Origin: Bradyrhizobium uaiense
GTDB taxonomy: Bacteria > Pseudomonadota > Alphaproteobacteria > Rhizobiales > Xanthobacteraceae
Assembly (NCBI RefSeq): GCF_010811875.1
Contig: NZ_VKHP01000066.1
Span: 1 to 36,491 of the forward strand
Reading direction: 5' to 3'
Length of the DNA stretch: 36,491 bases
A model generated the notes under the pieces. It was not told the DNA's origin. It ran no database searches and saw only the letters and a list, made by a program, of their open reading frames with translations. The translations under genes and the position numbers were made by a program. Positions 16,626 through 25,404 of this stretch are shown piece by piece. Numbering within the stretch: the first letter of the stretch is position 1; every line of letters begins with the position of its first letter.

Positions 16626-17759
16626 TCACATCCCGATCGAGGCGAAGAAGATCGCGAACACGCCGTCCATCACGATCACGAAGAATATTCCTTTCACCAC
16701 CGATGCGGTGGTGTGCTGTCCGAGCGATTCCGCCGAACCCTGTACCGCCAGCCCTTCGACGCAGGCGACGATGCCGATTACCGCCGCCATCACGGGCGCC
16801 TTGACCATGCCGACGATGAAATGGTCGATCGATATGGCATCACGAAGGCGGAGCAGGAAGGCCTCCGGATCGACGCCGCCATAGAGCCACGCCACCAGGC
16901 CGCCGCCATAAAGCGCGGCCATCGCGCCGAGGAAGGCCAGGATCGGCAGCGCCAGCACCAGCGCCAGCATGCGCGGCAGGATCAAGACCTCGATCGGATC
17001 GAACCCCATGGTGCGTAGCGCGTCGATCTCCTCGCGCATCTTCATGGAGCCGAGCTCGGCGGTATAGGCCGAACCGGAGCGGCCCGCGACCATGATCGCG
17101 ACCAGGAGCACGCCGATCTCGCGCAGCACCAGCACGCCCAGCATGTCGACGACGAAGATGTCAGCGCCGAACCTGCGGAAGTGGAAGATGCCCTGCTGCG
17201 AGATGATGCAGCCGATCAGGAAGGTGATCAGCACCACGATCGGCACCGCGCGCAAGCAGACCTGCTCGAGGTGATGCACCGTCGAGGTGAAGCGGAAGCT
17301 GCGCGGATGGATCAGCACCTTGGCGGCCGCGGCCAGCACGGCGCCGAGCATATCTACGAGGCCGATGATGGTGCCGCTGATCCCGGCCACGGTGCGCCCG
17401 ATCTGCTCGAGCATGACCGATATCAACAGCGGTTCGCTCGCGGCCTTGGGCGCAGGGCCGACACGGCGGACCTCGTCGACCAGGCTGGAATAATTGGCGG
17501 AGAGGCCCGCGATCTCGGCTTCCGCGCTGGCATCGCTGAGGCTGCGGCGCAGCCGCTCGATCAGCCAAGCGCCGAACGTGTCGAGGCTCGCGACCTGCGA
17601 CACGTCGATTAAGATGTGAGGACGGCTGCCGCGCAGCTTCTCGGCGTCGGAGACGATCCGCTCGAGCGCGGGTGCAAAGCGGGCCGTCCAGTTGCCCGCA
17701 GCGCACAACGCCAGTCCTTCGCCTTGGGCTATCCGCTCCAGTGTCGGGTCGCCGCTCAC
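16626..17759 (-). CDS. mlaE: MlaE-type ABC permease with N-terminal STAS-like domain
   Basis: A 377-residue protein: an N-terminal STAS-like region (about 1-105, with LIDVSQVASLDTFGAWLIE) followed by the MlaE permease. Permease landmarks are QGIFHFRRFGADIFVVDMLGVLVLREIG, VAGRSGSAYTAELGSM, EEIDALRTMGFDP and EGLAVQGSAESLGQHTTASVV. The permease forms the inner-membrane channel of the phospholipid transporter with MlaF and MlaD. A STAS domain fused to MlaE is common in alphaproteobacteria. The GTG at 17759 is preferred: GAGGGG lies 10 nt upstream (17770-17775) and the STAS region starts there. A GTG at 17840 is possible. The divergent epimerase gene starts 141 bp away. Confidence 0.9.
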   Translation of the reverse strand: MSGDPTLERIAQGEGLALCAAGNWTARFAPALERIVSDAEKLRGSRPHILIDVSQVASLDTFGAWLIERLRRSLSDASAEAEIAGLSANYSSLVDEVRRVGPAPKAASEPLLISVMLEQIGRTVAGISGTIIGLVDMLGAVLAAAAKVLIHPRSFRFTSTVHHLEQVCLRAVPIVVLITFLIGCIISQQGIFHFRRFGADIFVVDMLGVLVLREIGVLLVAIMVAGRSGSAYTAELGSMKMREEIDALRTMGFDPIEVLILPRMLALVLALPILAFLGAMAALYGGGLVAWLYGGVDPEAFLLRLRDAISIDHFIVGMVKAPVMAAVIGIVACVEGLAVQGSAESLGQHTTASVVKGIFFVIVMDGVFAIFFASIGM

Positions 17760-17900
17760 CTTTTGCCTACCCCTCAAGCCGGCTGGCCGCCGCTCACGCA
17801 GATCTCCGGCGACGCCGGATCGGCTTGTCGAATCTGTCACTAACCAGCCATAGTTGGTTGCGCGTCGCAAGCTACGGTTCAGGAAATAGTAGACTTTAAA

Positions 17901-18902
17901 ATGACTTCCACCCCACCCGGAGCGATTTCCCTGACCGGTCGGCTCGAGCGCTGGCCGATCGCGGGGACCTTTACGATCAGCCGTGGCGCCAAGACCGAGG
18001 CCGTCGTCGTGGTCGCCGAGGTGAGCCAGGGCGGCCTCATTGGCCGCGGTGAATGCGTGCCCTACCCGCGCTATGGCGAAACACCCGAGGCGACGCTGCG
18101 GGCGATCCAGGCAATGCAGGGGCCGCTCGCTGGCGGTATGGACCGGATCGCCTTGCAGGCCCGGATGCCCGCCGGCGCCGCCCGCAATGCGCTGGACTGC
18201 GCGCTGGCCGACCTCGAGGCCAAGCGCGCCGGTACGCGGATCTGGAACCTGCTCGGCCGGCCCGCGCCGGAACCCCGCACCACCGCCTATACGATCTCGC
18301 TCGGCACGCCAGAGGCGATGGCGGAGGCCACCGCCAAGGCCTCCCATCGCGCGCTGCTCAAGATCAAGCTAGGCGGCGATGGCGACGGCGCGCGGATCGC
18401 CGCCGTGCGCAAGGCGGCACCCGCATCCGAGCTGATCGTCGACGCCAATGAGGCCTGGACCGAACACAATCTCGCCGCCAACCTCGCGGCTTGCGCCGAT
18501 GCCGGCGTGACGCTGATCGAGCAGCCGCTGCCGGCGGGCAAGGACGAAGCGTTGGCGCGGATCAAGCGCCCGGTTGCGGTCTGCGCCGACGAGAGCGTGC
18601 ATGACCGCGCCTCGCTCCAGGGCCTGCGCGGCCGCTACGACGCCGTCAACATCAAGCTCGACAAGACTGGCGGACTGACCGAAGCGCTCGCGATGGCGGA
18701 TGCGGCCCACGCGCTCGGCTTCGAGATCATGATCGGCTGCATGGTCGCGACCTCGCTTGCGATGGCGCCGGCGATGCTGATCGCGCAAGCCGCGCGCTTC
18801 GTCGATCTCGACGGCCCGCTGCTGCTGGCCAGGGACCGCGAGCAAGGCCTGCGCTATGAGGGCAGCCTGGTCTATCCGCCCGACGCCGCGCTCTGGGGAT
18901 AA
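17901..18902 (+). CDS. Enolase-superfamily dipeptide epimerase / DgcA-like N-acetyl-D-Glu racemase
   Basis: A 333-residue member of the muconate-lactonizing branch of the enolase superfamily. Catalytic elements are KIKLGG (K154, K156), the metal ligands Asp181 (VDANEAW), Glu207 (IEQPLP) and Asp230 (ADES), and Lys252 in NIKLDKTGG. The N-terminal capping domain carries GRGECVPYPRYGE. The family includes L-Ala-D/L-Glu epimerases (YcjG) for murein peptide recycling and DgcA, an N-acetyl-D-glutamate racemase of D-Glu catabolism. RGAKTEA and PRYGE resemble DgcA proteins as I recall them, but the usual partner dgcN is not adjacent, so specificity is unsettled. The ATG at 17901 is weakly supported by AGGA 17 nt upstream. 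Confidence 0.85.
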   Translation: MTSTPPGAISLTGRLERWPIAGTFTISRGAKTEAVVVVAEVSQGGLIGRGECVPYPRYGETPEATLRAIQAMQGPLAGGMDRIALQARMPAGAARNALDCALADLEAKRAGTRIWNLLGRPAPEPRTTAYTISLGTPEAMAEATAKASHRALLKIKLGGDGDGARIAAVRKAAPASELIVDANEAWTEHNLAANLAACADAGVTLIEQPLPAGKDEALARIKRPVAVCADESVHDRASLQGLRGRYDAVNIKLDKTGGLTEALAMADAAHALGFEIMIGCMVATSLAMAPAMLIAQAARFVDLDGPLLLARDREQGLRYEGSLVYPPDAALWG

Positions 18903-18910
18903 TGGGCTCT

Positions 18911-18963
18911 CTTGTTGACACGTTTTCTTAGCGCGAACCGGTGCCCACTTCGCTTGAAAGCGC
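18911..18963 (-). repeat. Dispersed rhizobial intergenic repeat, copy 2
   Basis: In reverse complement it reads GCGCTTTCAAGCGAAGTGGG, ACCGGTTCGCGC, AAGAAAACG, matching copy 1 at 6823-6876. It occupies the 25-bp gap between convergent genes and extends into the end of the MFS gene, supplying its final codons and stop. Confidence 0.75.
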
Positions 18964-20130
18964 TATGAAGCGCCTGCGCGACAACCACATCACGAGCCCG
19001 CCGATGGCCGCCATCGCGGCCATCATGTCGTAGACGCCGAGGCCGAAGCGCGCATAGACCATGCCGCTGACGATCGCCGTGGTGCTCGCGACGATGCCGC
19101 CGCAGGCGGTGAGATAGCCCTGCGCGCGCGCCATCACATGAACCGGCACGTGATGCACCATCAGACCCATGATCCCGACCTGCGTCAGGCCGAAGCTCAG
19201 CCCGTGTCCGAGCTGGACCGCGGCAAGCACTGCAAGCGGCGGGTCCTGCGCGGTGATCGCCCAGCGCGCCACGGCGCTGGCGGCCGCGATCATCACCAGC
19301 GTCGTCGACCGTAGCGTGAAGCGCGGCGACAGCGCAAACAGCACGATCTCGGCGATGACGCCGAGCACCCAGAGGCAAGCGATCGTCAGGCCGCTGAAAC
19401 CGGCCTGCCGCCAGGCAATCGATGCAAAGATGTAGTAGGCGCCGTGGCTGCCCTGGATCAGCGCCGAGGACACGATGATGGCGAGGAAGGCAGGATCGCG
19501 CAGCAGCTTTCGTGCACCACCGGCCGACGCCGCGTTGCCCGCCGGACGGCCGAGCGGCCGCAGCATCAGCGCGACCACCGCACTCATCACCATCATGGTG
19601 GTGATGATCCAGACCAGATCGACCTCCGCGACATAACGGAGCGAGAATCCGCAGACGAGTGCGCAGACCGCGAACGCGGCCGAGCCCCAGAGCCGCAGCG
19701 GTCCGTAGCTGAGGCCGTATTGCCTGACGCCGCGCAGCGCATAGGCGTCGGTGAGCGGGATCGTCGGCGTCCAGACGCAGCAGGTCAGCGCATAGACCGC
19801 AAGCACCAGGAACGGCTGGTGCTGGGCGCCGATCAGGACAAAGCCGAGCGCCGTGGCAAAGCTGGTGGCAACGATCGCGCCACGCAGCATCTGGCGGTGC
19901 TCCGCCGCGGCGGTGACCAGCGGCAGCACGGTGAAGCGCGTCACAGGCGGCACCGCGGTGATGATGCCGATCCAGGTGGCATCGATGCCGATCGCCTTCA
20001 GCCACACCGTGAAGAACGGCAGATGGACCCCGGTCACGCCGAACAGCGTGGCATAGAATGCCGCGAGGCTGCGCGCGAATCGCCGCGATGCGACTTTTGC
20101 TGCAATGGGGATTTGTGATTCGGAAGACAT
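18928..20130 (-). CDS. MFS transporter, MFS_1-like (HcaT/LacY-like) family
   Basis: A 400-residue, 12-helix protein of the MFS_1-like family that includes the phenylpropionate transporter HcaT and nucleoside transporters. Seen are FFTVWLKAIGIDATWIGIITAVPPVTRF, the GPLRLWGSAAFAV helix and GHGLSFGLTQVGIMGLM with HVMARAQGYLTACGGIV near the end, characteristic of this family. It moves small organic solutes across the inner membrane; the substrate is unknown. The ATG at 20130 follows a TTG and has no clear Shine-Dalgarno. The last residues, ALSSEVGTGSR, and the stop codon are encoded by a dispersed repeat, so the C-terminus is recent and probably not under selection. Confidence 0.88.
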   Translation of the reverse strand: MSSESQIPIAAKVASRRFARSLAAFYATLFGVTGVHLPFFTVWLKAIGIDATWIGIITAVPPVTRFTVLPLVTAAAEHRQMLRGAIVATSFATALGFVLIGAQHQPFLVLAVYALTCCVWTPTIPLTDAYALRGVRQYGLSYGPLRLWGSAAFAVCALVCGFSLRYVAEVDLVWIITTMMVMSAVVALMLRPLGRPAGNAASAGGARKLLRDPAFLAIIVSSALIQGSHGAYYIFASIAWRQAGFSGLTIACLWVLGVIAEIVLFALSPRFTLRSTTLVMIAAASAVARWAITAQDPPLAVLAAVQLGHGLSFGLTQVGIMGLMVHHVPVHVMARAQGYLTACGGIVASTTAIVSGMVYARFGLGVYDMMAAMAAIGGLVMWLSRRRFIALSSEVGTGSR

Positions 20131-20205
20131 CAATTCAATTGCGATTCGCGCGATATCGTGGTGATCGTTAGCGTAACGCGCAGTGATTTGCGCGGAGAGA
20201 TTGTG

Positions 20206-21501
20206 ATGGCCGAAGAAGCATTCGCCCTGTCGCCGATATCCGCCCGCGCGGCCCTGCCGAGCGAGGAGGACTATGCTGCGATCAGCGCGGCTTTCATGGA
20301 AACCTCGCGCGGCCGCTGGTTCCTCGGCGAATACGCCAAGCGCAACCGCAATGCCGACACCCGCATGGTGCTCGACGCCGTGGCGCGGATCGAGGAGAGC
20401 CTCAGCGCGCAGCGGCAGGCTGCCGCAGCGGCCATCAGGGACGAGCAGCTGGCCCAGGCGCTGGCCGCCCTCCGTGGCGCGATCGAAGCCGCCCAGGCGT
20501 CCGCCATCGCCTCGCTCGACAACCTCAGCTTCGAGCAGACCCTCGCGCCGGTGCGCAAGGGCGTGCGGGTGATTCGGGAAATCTCCTGGCGGCTGCGCGA
20601 GATCGGCAATGACGGCCGGATCTGCGACATCATCGATTCGCAGGCCAGCGCCATCGAGGCCGGCGCCGCGCAGGTCTCGATGGACGACGCCAAGGCCGTG
20701 CTGGATGCCGGCTTCGCGGCGCTCGCCCGCCGGCTCAGCGAGTTCGATCCGGACAAGGCCACGCCCGCGGCCGCACCCGATGTGGCCGAGGCTCCGGTTG
20801 CGGAACCACCCGCAGCAGCCCCCTCGCCGCCACAGGCGGCTGAAAACGCTCCGGCCGAAAGCGCGGCCCCCGATGCCACGATCGCGGCTACGCCGTCAGC
20901 GCCACCCAAGCAGGCCGCTGCGACGCCGCCTGCTGAACCTGCTCCGGCCGCAATGCCGGAACCGAGCGAAGCATGGATCAAGGCTGAAGCCGCACTGGCC
21001 GAGGCCGAAGCCGCAGAGCTTGCCCGCGTCACCGACGAGGCGACCGCCGACGCCCAGGACGAGGCAGTGCTCGACCTCATCGCGATGGAGATGGGCGCGC
21101 CCGATCCGATCGACGAAGAGGCGATCGCAGAAGAGATGCGCGCCGCCGAGGAGATGCGTGTTGCCGAGGCGATGGCGGCCGAACCCGAAATGGTTGCACC
21201 CGCAATTCAGCCCGAGCCGACGCCGGCGCCCGAGCTGAAGGTGGAGATCAAGGTCGAGCAGCCAATGCTCGCTGCGGCAGCGCCGATTGCCGAGACTACA
21301 GCGGTTGCCGAAGCGCCGGCCCCGGCACCGGCGCCTCTCCCGCCGGCCGTTGAGGCGGCCCCTGCTCCCGCAGCAGAAGTCTCGCTCGGCTCGACCATCA
21401 TCGCCAGCGGCCTCCTGAAGAAGCCGAGCGTCGCGGCCAACGACCCGCTCGCGCCGATCCGCCGCATGAGCCAGGCCGAGAAGATCGCATTCTTCTCGTA
21501 A
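20206..21501 (+). CDS. Alphaproteobacterial hypothetical protein, Ala/Pro-rich
   Basis: A 431-residue protein. The N-terminal ~180 residues are ordered and helical, with DYAAISAAFMETSRGRWFLGEYAKRNRNADTRMVLDAVARIEESL and VIREISWRLREIGNDGRICDIID. A long, disordered Ala/Pro/Glu-rich middle (about 195-385) with acidic coiled segments follows, then a short C-terminal motif ending MSQAEKIAFFS. The N-terminal motif occurs in conserved alphaproteobacterial proteins of unknown role, as far as I recall. I saw no signal peptide or membrane segment. GGAGAG (20194-20199) sits just before the ATG at 20206, so an upstream in-frame ATG is not needed. The caspase-like gene follows on the same strand. Confidence 0.75.
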   Translation: MAEEAFALSPISARAALPSEEDYAAISAAFMETSRGRWFLGEYAKRNRNADTRMVLDAVARIEESLSAQRQAAAAAIRDEQLAQALAALRGAIEAAQASAIASLDNLSFEQTLAPVRKGVRVIREISWRLREIGNDGRICDIIDSQASAIEAGAAQVSMDDAKAVLDAGFAALARRLSEFDPDKATPAAAPDVAEAPVAEPPAAAPSPPQAAENAPAESAAPDATIAATPSAPPKQAAATPPAEPAPAAMPEPSEAWIKAEAALAEAEAAELARVTDEATADAQDEAVLDLIAMEMGAPDPIDEEAIAEEMRAAEEMRVAEAMAAEPEMVAPAIQPEPTPAPELKVEIKVEQPMLAAAAPIAETTAVAEAPAPAPAPLPPAVEAAPAPAAEVSLGSTIIASGLLKKPSVAANDPLAPIRRMSQAEKIAFFS

Positions 21502-21591
21502 CGGCCGTCTTCAAGGCCCGCGCACGACAAGTGGTATGCGCCGAGCGCTCCGTGACCCAGCTCACGTACCGCGGCCGCATCTGCGCGTAGC

Positions 21592-21628
21592 CTCCCCTGA
21601 CCGGTCCTGCACCGGGTCAGCCTGGGAG
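21592..21628 (+). promoter_or_regulatory. Hairpin that can pair the caspase-gene Shine-Dalgarno
   Basis: CTGACCGGT (21597-21605) pairs with ACCGGGTCAG (21611-21620, one G bulged), and CTCCC (21592-21596) pairs with GGGAG (21624-21628), the ribosome binding site for the ATG at 21635. The 14-bp helix with a 3-nt bulge would hide the site. It may control translation or just be a terminator-like stem. Confidence 0.4.
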
Positions 21629-21634
21629 CGCGCC

Positions 21635-23194
21635 ATGGCCCGCCTGAAATCCATGATGATATCGGCCGCATTGCTCGGCCTGTTGAGCCTCGGTGCGCCC
21701 GGCACTGGATTTGCCGAGACCGGCAACATCACCGTCGGCAACGCAGCGCAGACGCCGGCACAATCCGCCGATCAAGCCGCTTCGCCGGCGACGTCTGCTG
21801 CGGCGACACTGGGCACGTTGCGCGGCCCCGAGCAGCGCGTTGCGCTCGTGATCGGCAATGCGAACTATGAGAGCGCACCGAAGCTCGCCAATCCCGACAA
21901 CGATGCGCAATCGATGGCCGAGTTGTTGAACTCGGCCGGCTTCGAGGTGATCTCCGCAACCGACCTCAGGCAGCGCGACATGATGAGAGTGCTGCAGGAC
22001 TTCTCCGACAAGGTCGCCGCACGCGGCCCCAACACGGTCGCGATGATCTATTACGCCGGCCACGGCGTGCAGCTCGCCGGCGAGAACTATCTGATTCCGG
22101 TCGACGCGAAGATCGCAAAGCCGTCCGACCTCGACGGCAATGCGGTGCGCCTGGTCGACGTGATGGGCACGCTCGAGAACATCCCGAGCCGGATGCGCAT
22201 CGTGGTGCTCGACGCCTGCCGCAACAACCCGTTTCCGAACGTCAACGATGCCGGCCGCGGCCTTGCCGTCGTCGACGCGCCGAGCGGCTCGATCGTCGGC
22301 TATTCGACCGCGCCCGGCATGGAGGCGCAGGACGGCAGCAACGGCCACAGCCCCTACACCAATGCCTTTCTGCGCCTGGCGCGCGAGCCCAATCTGCCGA
22401 TCGAGCAGCTGTTCAAGCGTGTTCGCCTCGAGGTCAACTCGACGACCGACGGCCGCCAGACGCCGTGGGAAAGCTCGTCGCTGACCTCCGATTTCTACTT
22501 CTTCGGCGATACGGCCGCTGCCTCGGCCCGTGCGCCCGCGAACGGCGCGGTCGTGCGGATGGCCTCGAACCTGCCGAACCGCTCGGTGCGGCAGGCCTAT
22601 GACTTCGTGCTGTCGGAAGGCCGGCCGGATTATTATGAGGAGTTCATCCGGCTCTACCCGCGCGATCCGCTCTGCGACCGCATTCGCTTCCTGCTGACGA
22701 ACTGGCTGCAGGTCGCGGCCTGGCACAAGGCGGCGCTTGCCAACACGCCGTTCGCCTACAAGACCTTCCACGACAATTTCGGCAACAGCCCCTACGCGCA
22801 GCAGGCCTTGAAGTTGCAGGCGCAGCCGAAAGTCGTGCCGTTGATGCAGTTCACGCGGCTGTCAAATCATCAGGCACTCCAGCCGATCAATGCAGGCGCG
22901 CAAAGCGCGATCGGCAAGATCGTGACCATGCCCGCGCCCGGAGCGAAGCCGGTCGGGATGACGAACTCAATCGGCAAAGGCAAGATCGCGAGCCTTCCTG
23001 CGGCGAATGCCGGCAAGACTACGTCGAACCCGATCATGAAGGGCAACGGCAGGCAGCATGTCCGCGCCGAGCGGCAGAGCACGCCAGTCAACCGGATGAG
23101 ATCAGGCGGCGGCCAGACCGCCTTCCATTCCGGCTCATCAGGTTCGCATTTCAGCGGAATGAGCGGCGGCCATGGTGGCGGCTTCAGGCACTGA
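21635..23194 (+). CDS. Secreted caspase-like (peptidase C14) protein
   Basis: A 519-residue protein with a signal peptide (1-27, ending GTGFA) and a caspase-like p20 domain (about 67-320). The catalytic dyad is visible: His143 in YYAGHGVQ and Cys195 in LDACRNNPF. RVALVIGNANYESAPKL starts the domain. After it come a helical region (NRSVRQAYDFVLSEG.. to about 430) and a low-complexity Ser/Gly/His tail ending SGMSGGHGGGFRH. Bacterial C14 enzymes of this type are proteases, many cleaving after Arg, or regulatory pseudo-enzymes; both catalytic residues are intact here. Location is periplasmic or extracellular. The ATG at 21635 has GGGAG 6 nt upstream. Target and role are unknown. Confidence 0.88.
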   Translation: MARLKSMMISAALLGLLSLGAPGTGFAETGNITVGNAAQTPAQSADQAASPATSAAATLGTLRGPEQRVALVIGNANYESAPKLANPDNDAQSMAELLNSAGFEVISATDLRQRDMMRVLQDFSDKVAARGPNTVAMIYYAGHGVQLAGENYLIPVDAKIAKPSDLDGNAVRLVDVMGTLENIPSRMRIVVLDACRNNPFPNVNDAGRGLAVVDAPSGSIVGYSTAPGMEAQDGSNGHSPYTNAFLRLAREPNLPIEQLFKRVRLEVNSTTDGRQTPWESSSLTSDFYFFGDTAAASARAPANGAVVRMASNLPNRSVRQAYDFVLSEGRPDYYEEFIRLYPRDPLCDRIRFLLTNWLQVAAWHKAALANTPFAYKTFHDNFGNSPYAQQALKLQAQPKVVPLMQFTRLSNHQALQPINAGAQSAIGKIVTMPAPGAKPVGMTNSIGKGKIASLPAANAGKTTSNPIMKGNGRQHVRAERQSTPVNRMRSGGGQTAFHSGSSGSHFSGMSGGHGGGFRH

Positions 23195-23213
23195 TCCGCA
23201 GCAGAAAGAAACT

Positions 23214-23250
23214 GGGGCAGAGCGATCATCGCCCTGCCCCCGCTTCTTTT
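23214..23250. terminator. Terminator between caspase and threonine dehydratase genes
   Basis: The stem GGGGCAG (23214-23220) / CTGCCCC (23234-23240) encloses an inner GCGA/TCGC helix and is followed by a U-rich CGCTTCTTTTC tract. It lies 19 bp past the caspase stop and 15 bp from the convergent dehydratase stop, so it likely serves the plus strand. Confidence 0.8.
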
Positions 23251-23265
23251 CAAAAAGTGCTGGCG

Positions 23266-24255
23266 TCAGGCGACGAGCTTCGCGAACAGGTCGGCGTCGA
23301 CATTGCCGCCCGAGAGCACGATGACGACGTTCTTGCCCTTGGCATCGATCCGCCCCGCCAGCAGCGCGGCGAGCCCGATCGCGCCGCCCGGCTCGACCAC
23401 GAGCTTCAGCTCGCGATAGGCGAAGGCCACGGCAGCACCGACCTCGTCGTCGGAGGCGCTGACGCCATTCGCGAGCAGCTTGCTGTTGATGGCAAAGGTG
23501 AGCTCACCCGGCATCATCGCCATCAGCGCATCGCAGATGGTGCGCGCCGCGACCGGATGCGCCTCGCGATGGCCGACCCTGAGCGACAATGCGTGATCGT
23601 CATAGCCCGCGGGCTCGGCGACGATCACCTGGGCCTGCGGATATTTCGCCTTCACCGCGGTGGCAACGCCGGCGATCAATCCGCCGCCTGAGGCCGGCGC
23701 CACGACGATGTCGGGCGTGAGCCCGAGCGCCGCCATGTCCTCGGCGATCTCGCGACCGGCGGTGCCCTGGCCCGCGATCACCAGGGGATCGTCATAGGGA
23801 GGTACCAAAGTCGCGCCGCGCTTGCTGGCGATGCCGCTGGCGATCGCCGCACGGTCGTCGCGATCGCGATCGTACAGCACGACCTCGGCGCCATAGGACT
23901 TGGTCCGCTCACGCTTGGTGAGCGGCGAGTCCGCGGGCATCACGATGGTCGCCTGCATATTGAGGATCTTCGCCGCCGCGGCCACACCCTGGGCGTGATT
24001 GCCTGAGGAGAACGCGACGACGCCGCCGCTCCGCTTGTCCTGCGGGATAGAGGCGAGCTTGTTGAAGGCGCCGCGGAACTTGAACGATCCCGTCCGCTGC
24101 AGCATCTCGGGCTTGAGAAAGACCTTGGTGCCGACGCGTTCGTTGAGAACGGGGAAGGTCAGGAGCGGCGTGCGCACCGCGAACGGCGCGACCACCCTTG
24201 CGGCGGCATCGATGTCCGCGGCAGCGACGGGTGGATTTAAAGTGGTGTCCGTCAT
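23266..24255 (-). CDS. Threonine/serine dehydratase (TdcB-like)
   Basis: A 329-residue PLP fold-type II enzyme. PLP-Lys59 is in TGSFKFRGA, SSGNHAQGV binds substrate, the ASGGGLIAGV glycine loop (around 197-206) binds PLP phosphate, and LSGGNVD ends the domain. It deaminates threonine to 2-oxobutanoate (or serine to pyruvate). It lacks the C-terminal ACT domain of biosynthetic IlvA, so it is the short catabolic or serine-racemase-like class. The ATG at 24255 gives a normal family N-terminus; an upstream start adds 12 unrelated residues. It shares the strand with the glycosyltransferase gene upstream, 57 bp away. Confidence 0.88.
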   Translation of the reverse strand: MTDTTLNPPVAAADIDAAARVVAPFAVRTPLLTFPVLNERVGTKVFLKPEMLQRTGSFKFRGAFNKLASIPQDKRSGGVVAFSSGNHAQGVAAAAKILNMQATIVMPADSPLTKRERTKSYGAEVVLYDRDRDDRAAIASGIASKRGATLVPPYDDPLVIAGQGTAGREIAEDMAALGLTPDIVVAPASGGGLIAGVATAVKAKYPQAQVIVAEPAGYDDHALSLRVGHREAHPVAARTICDALMAMMPGELTFAINSKLLANGVSASDDEVGAAVAFAYRELKLVVEPGGAIGLAALLAGRIDAKGKNVVIVLSGGNVDADLFAKLVA

Positions 24256-24312
24256 CCGCAGTTTGTATCGCGGCGGAGCGCAGCCCGGCAAGACGCTTTA
24301 GCGTGAGTTTGT

Positions 24313-25404
24313 CTAGTGCGAGGTCGGCTGGGTGGCGGGCAAGACGGCAAAATGGTGCTCTTCGGCACCGAATTCGATCGTCTCCCCCTCGCCGTCGGGC
24401 GCAGCGGGACGAACGTTCATGCAGCGGTCGATGAACACCCGGGCCGACGCCTGCCAGGTGTGGAGCGCGGCGAACTCGACGCAGGCCTGCCGCGGGATGC
24501 TGAGCGCCTCGAGGCAGGCGTGGTGCAGATCCTCGTCGAGAACCCCGACCGGTGCAGAGCCGATCACGTCGCGGGGACCGGTGACTGGAAAAGCGGCAAC
24601 CGGCAGGCCGCTCGCCAATGCCTCGAGCAGCACAAGGCCGAAGGTGTCGGTCCGGCTCGGGAAAACGAACACATCGGCTGCGGCATAGATCTCAGCCAAT
24701 TCTTCCCCATGACGGGCGCCGAGGAACACGGCTTCCGGATATTTCCGCTCAAGCGCCGCCCGCGCCGGTCCGTCGCCGACCACGACCTTGGTGCCGGGCA
24801 GATCGAGATCGAGGAATGCCTCGAGATTCTTCTCCACCGCCACCCGGCCGACGCTGAGGTAGACCGGCTGCGGCAGGCAGAGATCGACATCGCGCGGATG
24901 GAACAGCGCGGTATCGACGCCGCGCGACCACAGCACCACGTTGCGGAAGCCGCGCTGGCGCAGCTCGGCCGCCAGCGCCGGAGTGGCGGCCATCACCGCC
25001 CGGCTCGGCCGATGGAACCCGCGCAGCGCCCGCCACACCCAGGCCTCGGGGACGGGCGTCCGTGCCGAGACGTATTCCGGAAAGCGGGTGTGGAAGCTCG
25101 TCGTGAACGGCAGGCCGTGTCGGCGACAATAACGGCGGACCGAAAGCCCGATCGGGCCTTCGGTCGCGATGTGGATGCTGTCGGGCTTGGCCGCCTCGAT
25201 CAGGCTTGCGACCTTGGCCTGGTACGGCAGCGCCAGCCTGAGATCGCGATAGCTCGGCATCGCGAAGGTGCGGAACTCGTCCGGCGTCAGGAAGCTCACT
25301 TCGACGCCGAGTGATTTTGCCGCCTGCGCCATCATGGTCAGCGTGCGGACAACCCCGTTGACCTGGGGATGCCACGCATCGGTCGCGACCAGGATATGCG
25401 TCAT
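24313..25404 (-). CDS. GT4 glycosyltransferase, probable glycolipid synthase (Agt-like)
   Basis: A 363-residue GT-B fold GT4 enzyme. TDAWHPQVNGVVRTL is the N-terminal MgtA-type motif, FTTSFHTRFPEYV follows near residue 100, SVGRVAVEKNLEAFL starts the C-terminal domain, and FPSRTDTFGLVLLEALASGLPV is the nucleotide-sugar (EX7E) region. Its start codon overlaps the stop of the metallophosphoesterase (ATGA), so the two are translationally coupled. In rhizobia and marine bacteria a plcP phospholipase C gene is paired with a glycosyltransferase (agt) that glycosylates the released diacylglycerol in phosphate starvation. This pairing suggests the same role here. Sugar and acceptor are not shown by the sequence. 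Confidence 0.8.
   Translation of the reverse strand: MTHILVATDAWHPQVNGVVRTLTMMAQAAKSLGVEVSFLTPDEFRTFAMPSYRDLRLALPYQAKVASLIEAAKPDSIHIATEGPIGLSVRRYCRRHGLPFTTSFHTRFPEYVSARTPVPEAWVWRALRGFHRPSRAVMAATPALAAELRQRGFRNVVLWSRGVDTALFHPRDVDLCLPQPVYLSVGRVAVEKNLEAFLDLDLPGTKVVVGDGPARAALERKYPEAVFLGARHGEELAEIYAAADVFVFPSRTDTFGLVLLEALASGLPVAAFPVTGPRDVIGSAPVGVLDEDLHHACLEALSIPRQACVEFAALHTWQASARVFIDRCMNVRPAAPDGEGETIEFGAEEHHFAVLPATQPTSH

Noticed and set aside
17760..18347. Upstream extension of mlaE into the divergent epimerase gene
   Set aside because: The extra residues are antisense to the epimerase coding region and lack MlaE or STAS similarity.
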